A stretch of 64,000 nt of DNA from Phoronis australis (taxonomy: Eukaryota; Phoronida; Phoronidae). Below are positions 1 to 11,167 of the stretch, piece after piece. The translations under genes were made by a program, and so were the position numbers. Each line of letters begins with the position of its first letter. Within the stretch, counting starts at the first letter, position 1. The stretch covers positions 1-64,000 of the forward strand of contig NMRA01000348.1 of NCBI GenBank assembly GCA_002633005.1, given 5' to 3'. Below the pieces are notes generated by a model that made no database searches, was not told where the DNA came from, and saw only the letters and a list, made by a program, of their open reading frames with translations.

Positions 1-1660
1 GCTCATCCATTGTGTTGAAAGTGACATTAGATACGTCGTGAGAAAGCGCAGTCATCTGCCATAAAATATTTAGCCACGTCATTCAGTGGATCTAGATTCT
101 CCCAGGTTGGAGTCTCGCCAAAAATGGTGGTTGCCCCTTGCGAAATCAAAGATCCACCAATGCCACCCTAAGACATTCGAACAGTTGCCTACGTGTGGTG
201 CGTGTCAAGGGTAGAATGTAGCTCTTTATGTTTTGAAGGCATGCAGCATTGAAACACACTCTTATTGACCAGGATTATAGTGATCAAGTAGGACCTGTTC
301 AAAACTACTTTTCAAATAAATCATTAAAATTAGAATCAGAGTGAATCAAGTTGAATTAACCTTAGCATACTTGAAAGGTTTCCGGTGTACTGTATGTTCC
401 CATTAGAGTAGTAGGTCTCTACACGTTCAAACGTACGTGTGGAATCAACATGCAGCAAAATCACGGTGTAGGGTCCTCTGCCTGGCATTTGAATTCGGCA
501 CTGTCGCGAGAAAGACTTAAAAATTCAACAAAAATGTGTTTTTCCTCGCTACAGAAGCACAGGCACGTGCATGTTCAGTGTACATGTACTTGTCGTCACT
601 TTGTTAACTTAAAAGTTGCACTAACTGGAATTGCTTACTGCTTGCACTAGATTATTTTATTGGTCGTATTTTCAAAATATGAACTTCGAGTGTCATTCCG
701 ACGTCATGTCTGGTTACACGCTTCTTTCTTTATGTTTCAGTATCGATGTGCATGTATAGACTGCATACACACCGTTTGCAGTTGGTGTTACCGATTTATA
801 TGATACTCACCCTCAAAATTATCGTACGAACACGACAGGAAGTCATTTTTAAATGTGCATTTCCCCACTGTTTTGTTGTCAATTTTGATTTCGGCTTTGT
901 GCTTTAAAACATTACCACGCTCATCCGCATTTAAATCGTCGCCGCCTGAGGCTGCAACTCAAGTCACAGACAGTGAGCCCGTTTCGAATTTTCGATTTTG
1001 GGATTGAAGCGTTTATTTGAGTCGTTAATTGTTTCGATGTTCTCATTGGTATCTGGAATCTAATCCTCTCCCACTAAGGAATATTATGGGACCTTTTTGT
1101 GAGAGCAAAATGCCTAATTCAATTTGCGTTTTAGCCAGCTACAAAACAATGCGAAATGCAGCACTAAGTATGCCACGGAGGCATACATGTACTACAGTGT
1201 ATGTACTAACCAATTAAGAGAAGAGAGCCGCCAGACATACTGAGTGGTACGGTTGTACAGATGAGGCTGATGAGGCAGAAGTTCTTTGAAGGTGGAATAA
1301 TTCCTGAAATAAAAATATAGAATTCTGTTTGAAGAGGGATCGTAGAGAGCTAATAACTTGCAGCGCCAGAAGCAAAACCTTGGCGAACGGTGGTGCGAGA
1401 TTTGGCGATGACTGTCAAGGAAGAAAAGGTGATATACTCTACTGGAACGTATTTACACGGTACTTCGTTCATCGTAGACCATCTACGGTGTGAGTAAAAT
1501 TTCCGCTTTTAGAACCAAGGGAAGCCACGGAACACGTCAGGAGTCAACGGTATTCACTGTGAGAATGGCACAACGATACATTCATCAAATCCATATCAAG
1601 ATTGCATCATTTCACAGCGTTACTGAAAAATTTAAGGCTGCTGCGCCTCAATCTCATCCC

Positions 1661-1870
1661 CCGGGATCTACTAGGGAGCGGGGTTCAGGGGGTTTAAGCC
1701 CCCCTGGGACAGGATTAAAAATGAAAACCAAAACAAAAAAAACGTTGCCAATAAAACAAAATCAGCTACAAAAACCAAAAAAATCTTACACGACCTCCCC
1801 CAACCGCTCTCCGCTACGCGCCTAGGATTCACGATAATCCTAACCACCATACTGAAAACGTAGATCTGCC
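1661..1870. mobile_element. MITE-like element with G-tract/C-tract stem, copy 1
   Basis: About 210 bases run from a degraded GGGATCTAC to GTAGATCTGCC, which are inverted ends. Just inside the left end are G-runs followed by C-runs that could pair. A second copy at 51315-51522 has better ends (GGCGGATCTAC ... GTAGATCTGCC) and the same internal order, including a stretch near GCGCTACGCGCCT. It lies in the segment absent from the paralogous block at 32190, consistent with insertion after duplication. No protein is encoded. Confidence 0.6.
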
Positions 1871-2002
1871 ACTATAAAAGGTAGTTAGTAGGCTACCATG
1901 TCCCTGCCAGTTCTCACGAAGTTAGCGGCTCCCAATCAGGCTTCATTAATTCAAAACCGTTCGTCGTCGAAGCTTCCGACTCATTATCAGGCAATTAGAG
2001 TC

Positions 2003-2074
2003 GTGAAGTGTGTGGCTAAGTGGTTTGAGGTCCGGACTCCTGCTTGGTAGACCTTAAGGTTCGAATCCTGGCTC
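2003..2074 (+). repeat. tRNA-derived SINE head
   Basis: An RNA polymerase III type-2 promoter is visible: A-box-like TGGCTAAGTGG at 2013-2023 and B-box GGTTCGAATCC at 2058-2068, with tRNA-like spacing. A degraded copy lies at 32236-32310 in the paralogous block. It is called a SINE remnant rather than a tRNA gene because it sits inside duplicated repeat DNA and I cannot form a convincing acceptor stem by eye. Confidence 0.55.
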
Positions 2075-3124
2075 CAAGAGCTGACAACCGAGCATTTTAC
2101 TAAGGTGTCTCCTTCTCTTCAGAGCTGGATATAATACGAAAGCGATTTTGGGGCTGTGCTCATCTTCAAGAAAAAAAAATAACTGTCGTTCTGGTCTCAG
2201 AATTGTGGACATTGGAACTGAGTAGTGAACTTTTGAAGGTAGTGAAATTTCGGAGCAGTGAACCTTCGGAGTATTGGCTGGACCTTCGGCCAAAGTAGCC
2301 AACCTTCGTAATAGTGACATGTAGCCTTAGAAACTTTTCCCATCTGAAGTTAGTTGGTCGTATGAAGTCTGTGACACTGTTTACAACAAAAGTCTTACTT
2401 CATTGAGCATAGTTTTGTTAGGCCTAGACCTACTTTCCCCAAAATGTGAACAAACTCGTTGGAGTTTTCGCAGCGCAAGAAAACACGGTTATAGTTAAAT
2501 GTCAGGTTTTTAAGCAACGGCGGAGGGCTGCTTATAGTGAACTTACCGTCGGCTTGTACCAAATTTAAAGAACGGAAACGCACACACACGCATGTCAATC
2601 CACCAATGCACGATTGAATTGGACACTGGATGAACAACATGCGTGTATTTGACGAACACTTTCACCGTACTATACTAGTAAGCAATATCAGATAACAATC
2701 CTAATTTGTGCTATTATGTTTCTTTCATTCACACCGCAATACTTTTTGGGAGATTTTTCGTTGCTATACAACTCAGCTAGGTGTAGACATTTAGTTCTAG
2801 ACTCCCTCGTACCCCCACGGTGTAGCCACCACGCGTGTTCAATGCCCATGAATAACCCAAAGCCTCCTAAAGTCGTCTGCACGATCCTGTTATCTCCGCC
2901 AACACCACTCGGGCGAAGTTAGTTATCATAGCAGTGCAACAAATTGTTGTATCCCATCTTTAACGGTTCGATCGAATCCACCCGAACCTCTCCTGTCTAC
3001 GGGCCTGTGTTCCGTCTCGTTGCGTGAAAAACTGACAAACGATGGTGTTCCCAGGGTCTAGACTATAACTAAAAGCAGCAATTAACACTTAAGTATAACT
3101 TAATCAAGCTGAATCACGTTGATG

Positions 3125-3300
3125 TTGGGCTAACGTATGTCGCGACAACTGAAAAGCGTCAACTGTATCAGGAAACAAATCGCCTGAAAACGTTTTCACG
3201 GAACCAAAACATACTGTACACCGTGTTTCAAAAAATATACCGTACCAGATCGCCGAGGTACCAGATGTGCACTGTTGGAGTCAATATCTAAAATGTTGCA
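3125..3300 (+). repeat. Dispersed repeat starting GGGCTAACGTATGTC, forward copy
   Basis: This stretch matches 40548-40775 in the same orientation and is the reverse complement of parts of 4085-4295 and 49188-49395. It forms an inverted pair about 0.8 kb apart with 4085-4295. It could be one arm of a foldback element, but similarity of the 4 kb and 49 kb copies continues past the arm, so element ends are not settled. At 3300 it is joined to the 3' part of the family seen at 36433-36599. Confidence 0.65.
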
Positions 3301-3419
3301 CGTCGATTCACCTGAATATCAAGATTGCGGCACGATATGATGATAGATAATAGCATCAAGTTTATCTCCTGGCTTTCATCTTTGACGTTCTGTCGTACAA
3401 TTCTTTCAATAACACGTCG

Positions 3420-4064
3420 TGTTGTCAGAATTTAATTATTATTTTGTTCCATTGTTCTGTTTGTGTTATTTATTAGCATAGACCCTGAGGCCAGTACAGT
3501 GATGACGTAATTTGTTTATTACAAAATAGTAGACACCAGCATGTGAGTGATTAATGTAATCTGGAACATTCTAGAGACTATTATATATTTGTAGAATGAT
3601 TCCGGGAAGTTCTTGCATGAGCTTGTATTGATTAAAAGTTCTAGAACATTGCATTGGTCTATAAATACACAAGTACGGGTTTATGGGCCAGTTTCAAATT
3701 CAGTTCAACAGTTAAGCAATTTAAAGTTACAAGAAAGTTACAGTTGAGTTGCAGTGAAGAAAATCAGTAGTTACAGCGAGAGTCAATAGAGAGCCAGCTA
3801 CAAAGACAGCAGGTTATTGAATCAGCGAGTGTAGCAGTTACTGAAGGTGTCTCAGAAGCTCATCACAAGTCAAGGCTTTCCAGAACTGACTGGATGATAT
3901 AACAGTCATTACGTCGGATGTTTTCTTTGAATAGGCTTGTGAACATACGGTCGAGATTAGTAAAAGGATTAACTCGAACCAGTCTTCAGGCTATTATCTC
4001 ATCAAACGCTATTAGCACAGATTTGTAACCACCTGCGCCCACCCACACACGGGAAAACGTGACA
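3420..4064 (+). mobile_element. LTR-like promoter segment (possible partial LTR)
   Basis: The segment starts TGTTGTC and ends GTGACA, the TGT...ACA form of many Ty3-type LTRs, and contains a TATA box (TATAAATA, 3660-3667) in the expected place followed by a leader-like A-rich stretch. No target duplication is seen (CGTCG left, GGGGG right) and there is no polyadenylation signal or internal region, so the LTR reading is uncertain. It may instead be a displaced heat-shock promoter and 5' leader. No long ORF follows. Confidence 0.35.
3563..3667 (+). promoter_or_regulatory. Heat-shock-element-like sites plus TATA box
   Basis: Alternating GAA/TTC units spaced by two bases occur at 3564-3576 (GAACATTCTAGAG) and 3639-3650 (TTCTAGAACATT). 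A weaker cluster lies at 3593-3612. A TATA box at 3660-3667 follows 10 bases after the last one, and an initiator-like TCAGTT lies about 30 bases further on. This matches the layout of heat-shock-factor-driven promoters. Confidence 0.5.
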
Positions 4065-4084
4065 GGGGGTTCGATAGAATGACC

Positions 4085-4650
4085 ATAGGTGTACTTTTGG
4101 TCTCGTGACAGACCAGGACATCTCATTTGTGTAGATATTGACTAGAGCAGTGCACATCTGGTCACTCGGCGATCTGGTCCGGTATACATTTTCACCACGA
4201 TGTACAGTTTATTATGGTTACGTGAAAGCGATTTCAGGTGATTTGTTTCCTGATACAGTTGAGGTTTTTCATTTGTCGCCGCGACATACGTTAGCCCGGA
4301 AAAAGTAGAAAACGAGACAAAAGTCCGCGAAAGAGGCAAGAACTGGTAAAATTCGGCGAATGCACAATTAATAGCTCTGAACGTATGCCGTGATTTTTTA
4401 GGAAAAGGTCCACATTTTCATAAATTCGATCTCCCCATTTTTCAGGCTGGGTGAGCGAATGCAACCGTCACGGCATCATCATTTCCTGTATTATGAATTT
4501 CGCCTCTTCTCAGTATCATAGAGCTGAGAGTCAATTTTGGAGTATACGATTTCCCTTCCCACAAATTTAGCTGCGTCCATTGCCTTACCAAAAACTCTAC
4601 AGTGTCGACGTTTGCAAAATACCAAAGGTCCACCGTTCTAGAAATTCGAA
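4085..4650. repeat. Dispersed/duplicated repeat (pair with 49188-49725)
   Basis: Similarity to 49188-49725 starts at GGTGTACTTTTGGTCTCGTG and continues through a shared stretch ending near CTACAGTGTCGACGTTTGC. The first 210 bases are the inverted partner of 3125-3300. The ORF on the minus strand here (4442-4711) has no recognisable domain and is treated as chance. Confidence 0.75.
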
Positions 4651-5399
4651 CCACCCCCACGCGATGCTGGCTACGGGCCAGTGCTGGTGACTTCTTAAAA
4701 GTACAATGCAATTGTTTTACGACACTTCAAACCTCAAAATAAAACAAACTCGTCAGAATGACATTATCAAATCGACGCATTCGCAGTTATTTCGAGACGA
4801 AATCATTCGCACCTTTTCCTTATCCATTAGCTCCCTCCATGATCATCTGTGCAGATTAAAATTTGTAGCACAATTTGGAGCCTGTTTCGAAACAATCATG
4901 CACATTTCGCTGACATCAGTCATTGGACATTGACATCGTGTTTAATAAAACGATCACAATTTGTACTCTGTAGCACCGTTTGTTACCTTCTAAATGTACG
5001 TGTTGATCATGTATTTTTTTCGTTTTATTTCATTCAGAGTTTTTCGTTACATACATGTACTAGGGTAGTTGGAGACAAACTTAATTCCTGAAAAGAAACC
5101 TTTTGTCTCCCAGTAATGGTACTAATCGTGTAATAGCGTGTGGCATAACCGATTCAGCGTGTACCCAGCAAAACAATGTTTTAAACAATTTTAGCGTTTG
5201 ATTCCAACCACTTTTTGCTAGAAAATTAGCGTCGACTTGATTTTAAATCAGATAAGTGCCTTCCGGGCTTGGAAAAAAATGGTAATGTTAAGTATGAAAT
5301 GTATGAATTTATCAGTATTTAACGACACAGATGATAATTATAATCGTCCGGGTGTCTGGAAAACAAAAATACCTCGCTGCTGATTGCCCATTACACTCG

Positions 5400-7690
5400 A
5401 CCTCACTTTTCTATTACGACCCCGAACTGCGCACTAACGTAATGTTTACTACACATTAAGAACTCATGTTGTGATATCAGAGTTATCACTAAGCAGAGCC
5501 TTTGGATTGCTGGTGACATAGAGGTCAATCCAGGACCAGTCATTCAGGCTTCAGTCTGCTTCAAGGTATTATTCAATAACATCAACAGTATCAAGGCGAA
5601 CAATTTTCAAGATTTGAACACTTCAAGCAATTATTATAGATAAAAAGGACATGGTCATAGCCATATGTGAATCTGGAACACTGTCAGAAGACAACCTCAG
5701 TGCACTCATTATTTCAGAATACAGCATTGCCTACGACGCTCATGCCGGGAGGGGGTTGAACTTGTTTGTCCACAGCTTCTTAAATTACAAAACAATTGAT
5801 AATAAAATTATACAGTCAATGAATAACTGATGGATAGAATTTTATGTCAACCACAAGAAGGTACATGTATATTGTGTTTTTTTCTATCGCTCACCCTCAC
5901 AGACGTCCCATGAATGAAAAGCATATTTCAAGACCTTTTCAGAACAATAGCAAGAACTCTCACAAATTAATAAAACAATTGTTACCAAAGGGGATTTCAA
6001 CGCAAGAAATAGTACTTGACAATGACAACCAAGCCGGTCTCGAATTATTCGATATTCTCCTCTCAAATGACTGTGTAAAACTAATAAACGAACCGACACT
6101 TTTAACAAAGTATGCACATTCTTGCCTTGATTTATGTATTACAAACAATTAATTGATACCACTTCTGTTAGACCTCCCATTGGCAAAACAGACCGCCAGG
6201 TTCACACTCAACTGCTTACCTAAAGAACCAGACATTATCAAAAAGATCTGGAATTAAAACCTTATTGACGTGGACAAACTGCGCACTGACATAACCACAT
6301 TTAGCTGCACTGACATACTGAACAAAATTGGCATAAATGACGCTGTCTCAACATTCACACAGTCACACTACAACAGATAATAATATCTCATCAACCATTA
6401 AAACAATAAAAAAACAAGAACAAACCGCTGTTTAAAAATAATTCTGAAATAATAAAAGAAATATACTGTACAGATACAGTAGTTCAGAAAATCAAATAAC
6501 GCGTGCACGTTTAAGTGCTACAAAGGATAGTGCAAGAATGTGGAAGAACTAATTAAAAAGACAAAACAAGACTATAAGATGAAAATTATATGCAACGTCA
6601 ACATTCTCTCCAAAAATTCTGAGGCATAGTGGGATATAGTAAACAAAATTCGAAGACAGCTAAAGCAATCGTCATACTAAAACATCCACTCAAAGGAATT
6701 CAATACTCACGCGTCACCAAAAACTAACATAGTAAATTATTTCTAGAATACTTCCCCGCCACGAGTCACATTGCGCCAACAACAAACTTTCCGGAATTCC
6801 CAAACAGAACATTAGAACACCTCTCTGACGTACAAGCCCAACCTCCTGCAGTCCGATAACTACAAGAAAACATCGACGAGAACACAAACAACGATAGCAA
6901 TCTAATAACCAATAAAGTGATCAAGATAATAGCAACGGAGCTTACAGTACCTCTGACAACATTACATGTATGTAACAAAATCCTACAATCTGGAAATTTT
7001 CCTTTGGACTGGAAACTTGGTGTTACCAATACACAAAAAGGAACTCCAAAACAGACATTGTCAACTATCGCCCCATAATTCTACTTAACAAATTATTCAA
7101 AATTATTTCTCAACACAGGTTTGGCCACCTCTCTTCACAAAATCTCAGACATCGTCGCCAATTTGGATTCGTGCCTGGGAACAGCACTGTGTCCCAACTT
7201 ACAGAAATTGTACATGACATCCACCTCCAGTTTGCGTAAGGGTACAACGCGAGATCCGTATTTTTAAACATTGCGTCAGCTTTTGATGTCGTTCTCCATG
7301 ATCCAGACACAATAAACTCTAAAACATTCTTATATGCTGAAGACACAGCAATTTTCTATCCATTCTGAAAAGAGCATCCCCATGACTCCTTACAAGTGCA
7401 AATTGACATAAACAAACTCTATGACTGGTCTTACAAATGGAAGATGAAATTTAAACCTGAAAAAGTGTTGATCTTATATTTTCTAAGTCTAATAATACTA
7501 ATTTCCAAACAAACCCAATGCTGGATTTATCACTCGATGGGGAAGTTATTCACAATATCGTTAAAAGTGAAATTAGGAGCCTCTTTGAAATCCTTTAGGA
7601 ACAGCACTCGCTGTCCACTTGGAAAGCCCGATGACAACATTGAACAATAACTCAGATGATTTTGAAATCTTTGAGGTTCATGATGTATTA
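5400..7690 (+). mobile_element. Decayed CR1/Jockey-like non-LTR retrotransposon with 2A-like motif
   Basis: Broken coding pieces lie in the order expected for a LINE. A 2A-like motif at 5500-5538 runs straight into an endonuclease-like start (5553-5610, reading KVLFNNINSIKAN). An apurinic-type endonuclease C-terminal part lies at about 5990-6150 (NDNQAGLELFDILLSN ... LDLCITNN). Reverse transcriptase finger pieces lie at 6900-7080, a FVPGNSTVSQLTEIVHD block at 7170-7220, and the thumb block DWSYKWKMKFKPEKVLIL at 7423-7470. Stops and frameshifts occur throughout. The palm between FDVVLHDP and DTINSKTFLY is deleted compared with the relative at 17174-17770. The 3' end grades into an AT-rich simple-sequence tail at about 7730-7860. 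The element is inactive. Confidence 0.85.
5500..5538 (+). other. 2A-like ribosome-skipping motif in LINE ORF
   Basis: The frame reads LWIAGDIEVNPGP, an exact match to the D-x-E-x-N-P-G-P consensus of 2A peptides. These release the nascent chain between the last Gly (5533-5535) and Pro (5536-5538). The frame is open upstream for at least 20 codons and downstream into the endonuclease start. 2A-like sequences are known at the N-terminus of some CR1-like retrotransposons of amphioxus, urchins and molluscs. Activity here is inferred only from the motif. Confidence 0.8.
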
Positions 7691-7729
7691 ACACTTTGCT
7701 AAGCATATATTGTGTCCTCGTTAATTGAA

Positions 7730-7860
7730 TTTATAAATATTAATAATAATGATAAGGATAACGAAAACGATAACGAGTGATAGTAATGACTAATAGTAGT
7801 ACAGTAACTGTAGTGATAGTAATGTAATGCTAATAAAAATGATAATAAGTATCCAAATTC
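7730..7860. repeat. AT-rich simple sequence (GATAATAAT-like)
   Basis: Degenerate AATAATGATAA / GATAGTAATG units follow the LINE 3' end and probably are its 3' tail or a microsatellite seeded there. Confidence 0.6.
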
Positions 7861-8194
7861 ATGTCGTGTTAGCCCGGTGGGCATTCCTGTAGAAGATGTA
7901 TACGAAAAGTGCCGCCGAAAAAGTGTTTTTTCTTAAAATACTCTCCAAAATGGTGTCGTTTTCGACAAAACTATATCTAGAAGGTGCCTTTCTTGAATTT
8001 TTGGAACAGAAGTGTGCCAAAATATGAGGTTTTACAGAAATTTTAATAGTCTCTAAATGGGTCACGAGCCCACTCTCTAAACGGGTAGGTATTCAATTTT
8101 TCATGCGGCACTCCTCGTCTAAAATACTCTAGAATCCCCCTGCCATGTTAGATACCATTTGTTCGTGATTTTAGTCATTTTTGCAATATGATGT

Positions 8195-9080
8195 GAGTTT
8201 CGTAAAATGTAACAATGGCACATTTCTCGCATGTGCGTTCGACGTGAAATGTAACAACTGCGTATTTGTGTAACAACTTGTTACCTGTTAGGAGAGGCTT
8301 AGCAACGTAAAATGTACATTTTTACATTTTACGGCGTATCACAGCACCCGTCGTTTCTCTCCTTTTGTGTGATGCAGGCAATTACTGCACTGGCCATGCC
8401 TCCAAGGTAATAAATCACTAGTCGAAATAAACCAAACTATCGTGGACTAAAACTGTTGTTTTTTCTATTAAATTGGCTTCCGAAATTAAATTCTCCATGA
8501 AAAATTTTGCTATTGTCGTTTAAACCCGAAGAAATACGATAAATATATGTTGTTCTCAAAAAGGGAAGTGTGTTTACTGTAATGTTGGATAAAAATTGTT
8601 TATGAGCGTCAACAAAAGAATGAAAGAACGCTTTAGCGATAAAAAAAAAAACTTGTTACATGATCCTGGAAACTCATTTCGTGTGCAACTGAAACTACAT
8701 ACTGTACATTCTTATTATGCCATTAAACTACTCATTTAAAAAACATGGAAAGCACATAGGGACACATTTGTAAAGTCGACCTGGCACATTTGATAGAATT
8801 TCATTCACACAATCCGAAAAAGAAGGCGTTAAGTGTGTGAACAGTTTCTTCAAATTTGACAAGTACCTTGCAAACTCATGAAATATGACGTCGCTTCCGT
8901 AAAATGTAACAATGGCACATTTCTCGCATGTGCATTCGGCGTAAATTGTAACAATTACACCAAATGTAACAACTTGTTACATTTTAGGAGAGGCCTAGTA
9001 ACGTAAAATGTAACAATGACATAAAATGTAACAGTTGTTACACTTTACGAAATTGTTACATTTTACAGCTTTTCAGTGCA
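8195..9080. mobile_element. Element with repeated TGTAACA/TGTTACA subterminal motifs
   Basis: Two ~170-base blocks in direct orientation (8195-8345 and 8885-9080) share CGTAAAATGTAACAATGGCAC, GAGAGGC and the inverted form TTGTTACATTTTA. The motif AAATGTAACA or its complement occurs at least ten times across them, so both blocks can fold on themselves. The interior (8350-8880) has no recognisable coding. The pattern resembles subterminal repeats of non-autonomous DNA transposons; terminal ends are not defined. Confidence 0.5.
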
Positions 9081-9895
9081 GTAACAGCGTCTTACCCCCC
9101 GGAATGTTAACGTCAAAAACAAAGTTTGACTGGAATATTTTTGCTTCGTCGCGGTTGTCGATATCCTTACCAATACAATATTATCGTTGTTTCAATTGCA
9201 ATTTTCAAAAGTCTTCATCAAAACATTTTGAAGCATGACCTACCAGGCAAGTATTTTCGCAGAATGTTGAATGGTATTGATAAAGACGCCACCATGGTTT
9301 CAGTCACGCCAAGTAAGACGACGCACGTACAGCTGACGGTACGTAAGTGTTTGTTCTTGGCATATGCCGCAAAGACAATTAGATTAGAGAACATTCCAGC
9401 CACCGCCAGGATGACGTCGAACGCCAGGTGAACATAAAGTGCGTGTGACGACAACCGCCGCCATGCGTCTTCTCCAATCCGTTCACTTGTGTTCAAGAAA
9501 TCTTCGTGGTCAATGAGTTGACTGGAAGTGTTGTTGGCCATCGTCCATGCAGCTGTGTAAACGTTTGTTGCAACCTGACTGCATTTGCTGCTATTTGAGC
9601 GAAGAAAGCGCGTCGTTAACCTGGCAACAACTCATTTCACTCACGCACATCCTGCTCCGTGACTTTCTCATTGGCGCGTTTGCTCTTTCAAGCAACATCA
9701 TCGTGTTCTTACCCTTTGTTTGAATTGAAATTAGTTACAAGACAACGCTTGGAATTCGGTGCCTAACATACACTGTAAACCGGTCTTTACAGCCAACCAC
9801 GCGAGCCTAGCTTAAAGCAAAAGCGGTTGTCGTCTCTTTTCAAACAAGGGAGTCATTTTTGAGTAAGAAACAAAATGAAAGCGATTTGGTGACAC
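9077..9895. repeat. Duplicated block carrying receptor exon 1 and its 5' flank, left copy
   Basis: This block is similar to 50053-50865 over exon 1, its splice donor and about 350 bases upstream of the start codon. The upstream region keeps identical stretches such as GCTGTGTAAACGTTTGTTG and TTTGAGCGAAGAAAGCGCG. Conservation upstream of the ATG suggests the 5' UTR or promoter was copied too. It directly abuts the next duplicated block at 9890. Confidence 0.9.
9244..9541 (-). CDS. Class A GPCR, exon 1 (N-terminus, TM1, TM2), paralogue copy
   Basis: The start codon at 9541 opens 99 codons ending at a splice donor G|GTAGGT (intron starts at 9243), phase 1. The exon encodes an N-terminus with NNTS and NTS glycosylation sites, TM1 (about residues 38-60, with an N in SNLIVF at the conserved 1.50 position), a basic loop, and TM2 (70-95) ending in KYLP. 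It is about 90 percent identical to the exon at 50219-50516. The conserved TM2 acidic residue is Glu here and Asp in the other copy. No matching exon 2 or 3 lies to its left in the window. It is therefore either the first exon of a paralogue continuing past the left edge, which I favour given the collinear duplication, or an orphan exon. Confidence 0.75.
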
Positions 9896-10223
9896 TGTTT
9901 TTACTTCACTTTTGTTGAAATTTTTGATGAATGACCTTAGTTGTTCTCGGAAACATTTTTTTCTCAGACACGTTTTCCGGTCATCGGGACCAAAATTGCG
10001 AGATATGAAGATTTGTGAAGCAGATTGAAATATTTGAAAAAAGCAGAAACATTTATTGCTTATAAAAAGTTTGTGTATGAAAGCTTTTCTGGTAAATGGG
10101 AACATTTTATTGTTCACGTTAACTTCATGTACCAGTTGTTTACTTAATACGACATTGGTCTTTCCTGAGGTGTGCATGTGCGTATGAATAGATTTTTTTT
10201 TGTACTTGTTTATCAACGATAAG

Positions 10224-11167
10224 TGTTGATGACGTGCATCATTATTGCCATTGGTTCTTGTGTTTCATTTACTTATCACGCTGTTTATTTCTTTATAGGT
10301 AGCAGTACATCTTTTGCCGCTGTGATTTGGTTTGTTTTAGCAAGCCGGTTCTTTCCAATGGTTACAAAAGCATTTGCATAGTCTAATAGTAGCTTGACCG
10401 GCCAGCTATTGTTACGTATTAGCCTCTGTATGTTACGCGGTTTTTGGTGATTAGCGTTTCTCGTGTATAGCGGCATTCGTTGACAAGATCTGTAACGCGA
10501 ATCATGCGTACATGTATTCCTCGGATGCTGGAATTTTTAGATTAAGCACAGACTGCCGGCCAAACTGTTGTAAGTACAGAGTATTATGGCACAGCATGTT
10601 GTACTCATGTGTATCTACCAGCTAAGTTTAGAGCGTATATGATTGTTGTTTAGCGTATAGTTTCATTCAGCTGCTTGTTTGGCGTATATCTTGCGGGGTA
10701 CCCGGTTCATGGGATAAGTAGTTAGGCCTACGGGTCGCAGTTAGGCAGTTGTTAGTGTATAATAATGGTTCCCAGTTGTAGAAGAGATAGTACGGGTTCC
10801 AGTTAATTGTGTATTGTTAGTTAGGTAGTATTTGTTAGGCCTGTAATACAGAGTCATTGTTGCGAGTATTTCTAACGCTCTGATATATAGTGTTAATTAA
10901 TTACGCTTGCTTGCCGAGTACTCAGACTGCAGATAACCGCTTGTTCGGTTTCACCTTTTCAACGCTTGTTCGGTTTCACCTGTTCAACGCTTGTTCGGTT
11001 TCACCTTTTCAACGCTTGTTCGGTTTCACCTTTCAACGCTTGTTCGGACACTTTTTACATCACCTGTATCTCTATCGTTTGCCAATGCTGCACCGAATAA
11101 AGTGTGTTATACAAACGGCTTCTCCAGTTGTATTTTCAACTTTTTCCTGTAGCCAGACGCGGCTACA
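10224..11167 (+). mobile_element. Solo LTR with target-site duplication
   Basis: The 944-base segment begins TGTTGATGACG and ends GGCTACA (TG...CA ends) and is flanked by a perfect 5-base duplication ATAAG (10219-10223 and 11168-11172). The paralogous block at about 58190 has a single ATAAG with no insert, an empty site. A polyadenylation signal AATAAA lies at 11096-11101, so transcription is probably on the plus strand. No internal coding remains, as expected after recombination between two LTRs. The ORF at 10890-11171 lies inside the LTR and is not a gene. Confidence 0.85.
10939..11047 (+). repeat. 25-bp tandem repeat inside the solo LTR
   Basis: Four units of GCTTGTTCGGTTTCACCTTT-like sequence (25, 25, 25 and 24 bases, starting at 10939, 10964, 10989 and 11014) are followed by a partial fifth at 11038. 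They lie 50-160 bases upstream of the polyadenylation signal and could be an enhancer-like repeat of the LTR U3 region. Confidence 0.95.

Larger units (their letters stand above)
1..2724. repeat. Left copy of a ~2.7-kb duplicated block (pair with 30749-33003)
   Basis: Near-continuous base-level similarity is seen to 30749-33003 in the same orientation, beginning with the shared phrase CATCCATTGTGTTGAAAGTG and ending near ATTATGTTTCT. Short ORFs inside are not conserved between the copies and carry stops and nonsynonymous changes, so no gene is called. This copy has an extra piece at about 1411-1967 that the other copy lacks. The block is collinear with three other duplicated blocks, which suggests one large tandem duplication. 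Confidence 0.85.

Noticed and set aside
450-1217. Plus-strand ORFs in the left block, and the TM5-like frame at 31503-31769 in its partner
   Set aside because: The hydrophobic stretch LPIYMILT is shared only because the blocks are duplicated. The copies differ by nonsynonymous changes and stops, and no other receptor helices are nearby.
8195-9080. CRISPR-like array
   Set aside because: The motifs are irregularly spaced, in both orientations, and in a eukaryotic context.
9812-10216. Minus-strand 134-codon ORF as a gene
   Set aside because: The matching region of the right block (57880-58200) has frame-breaking changes, so it is not conserved as protein.
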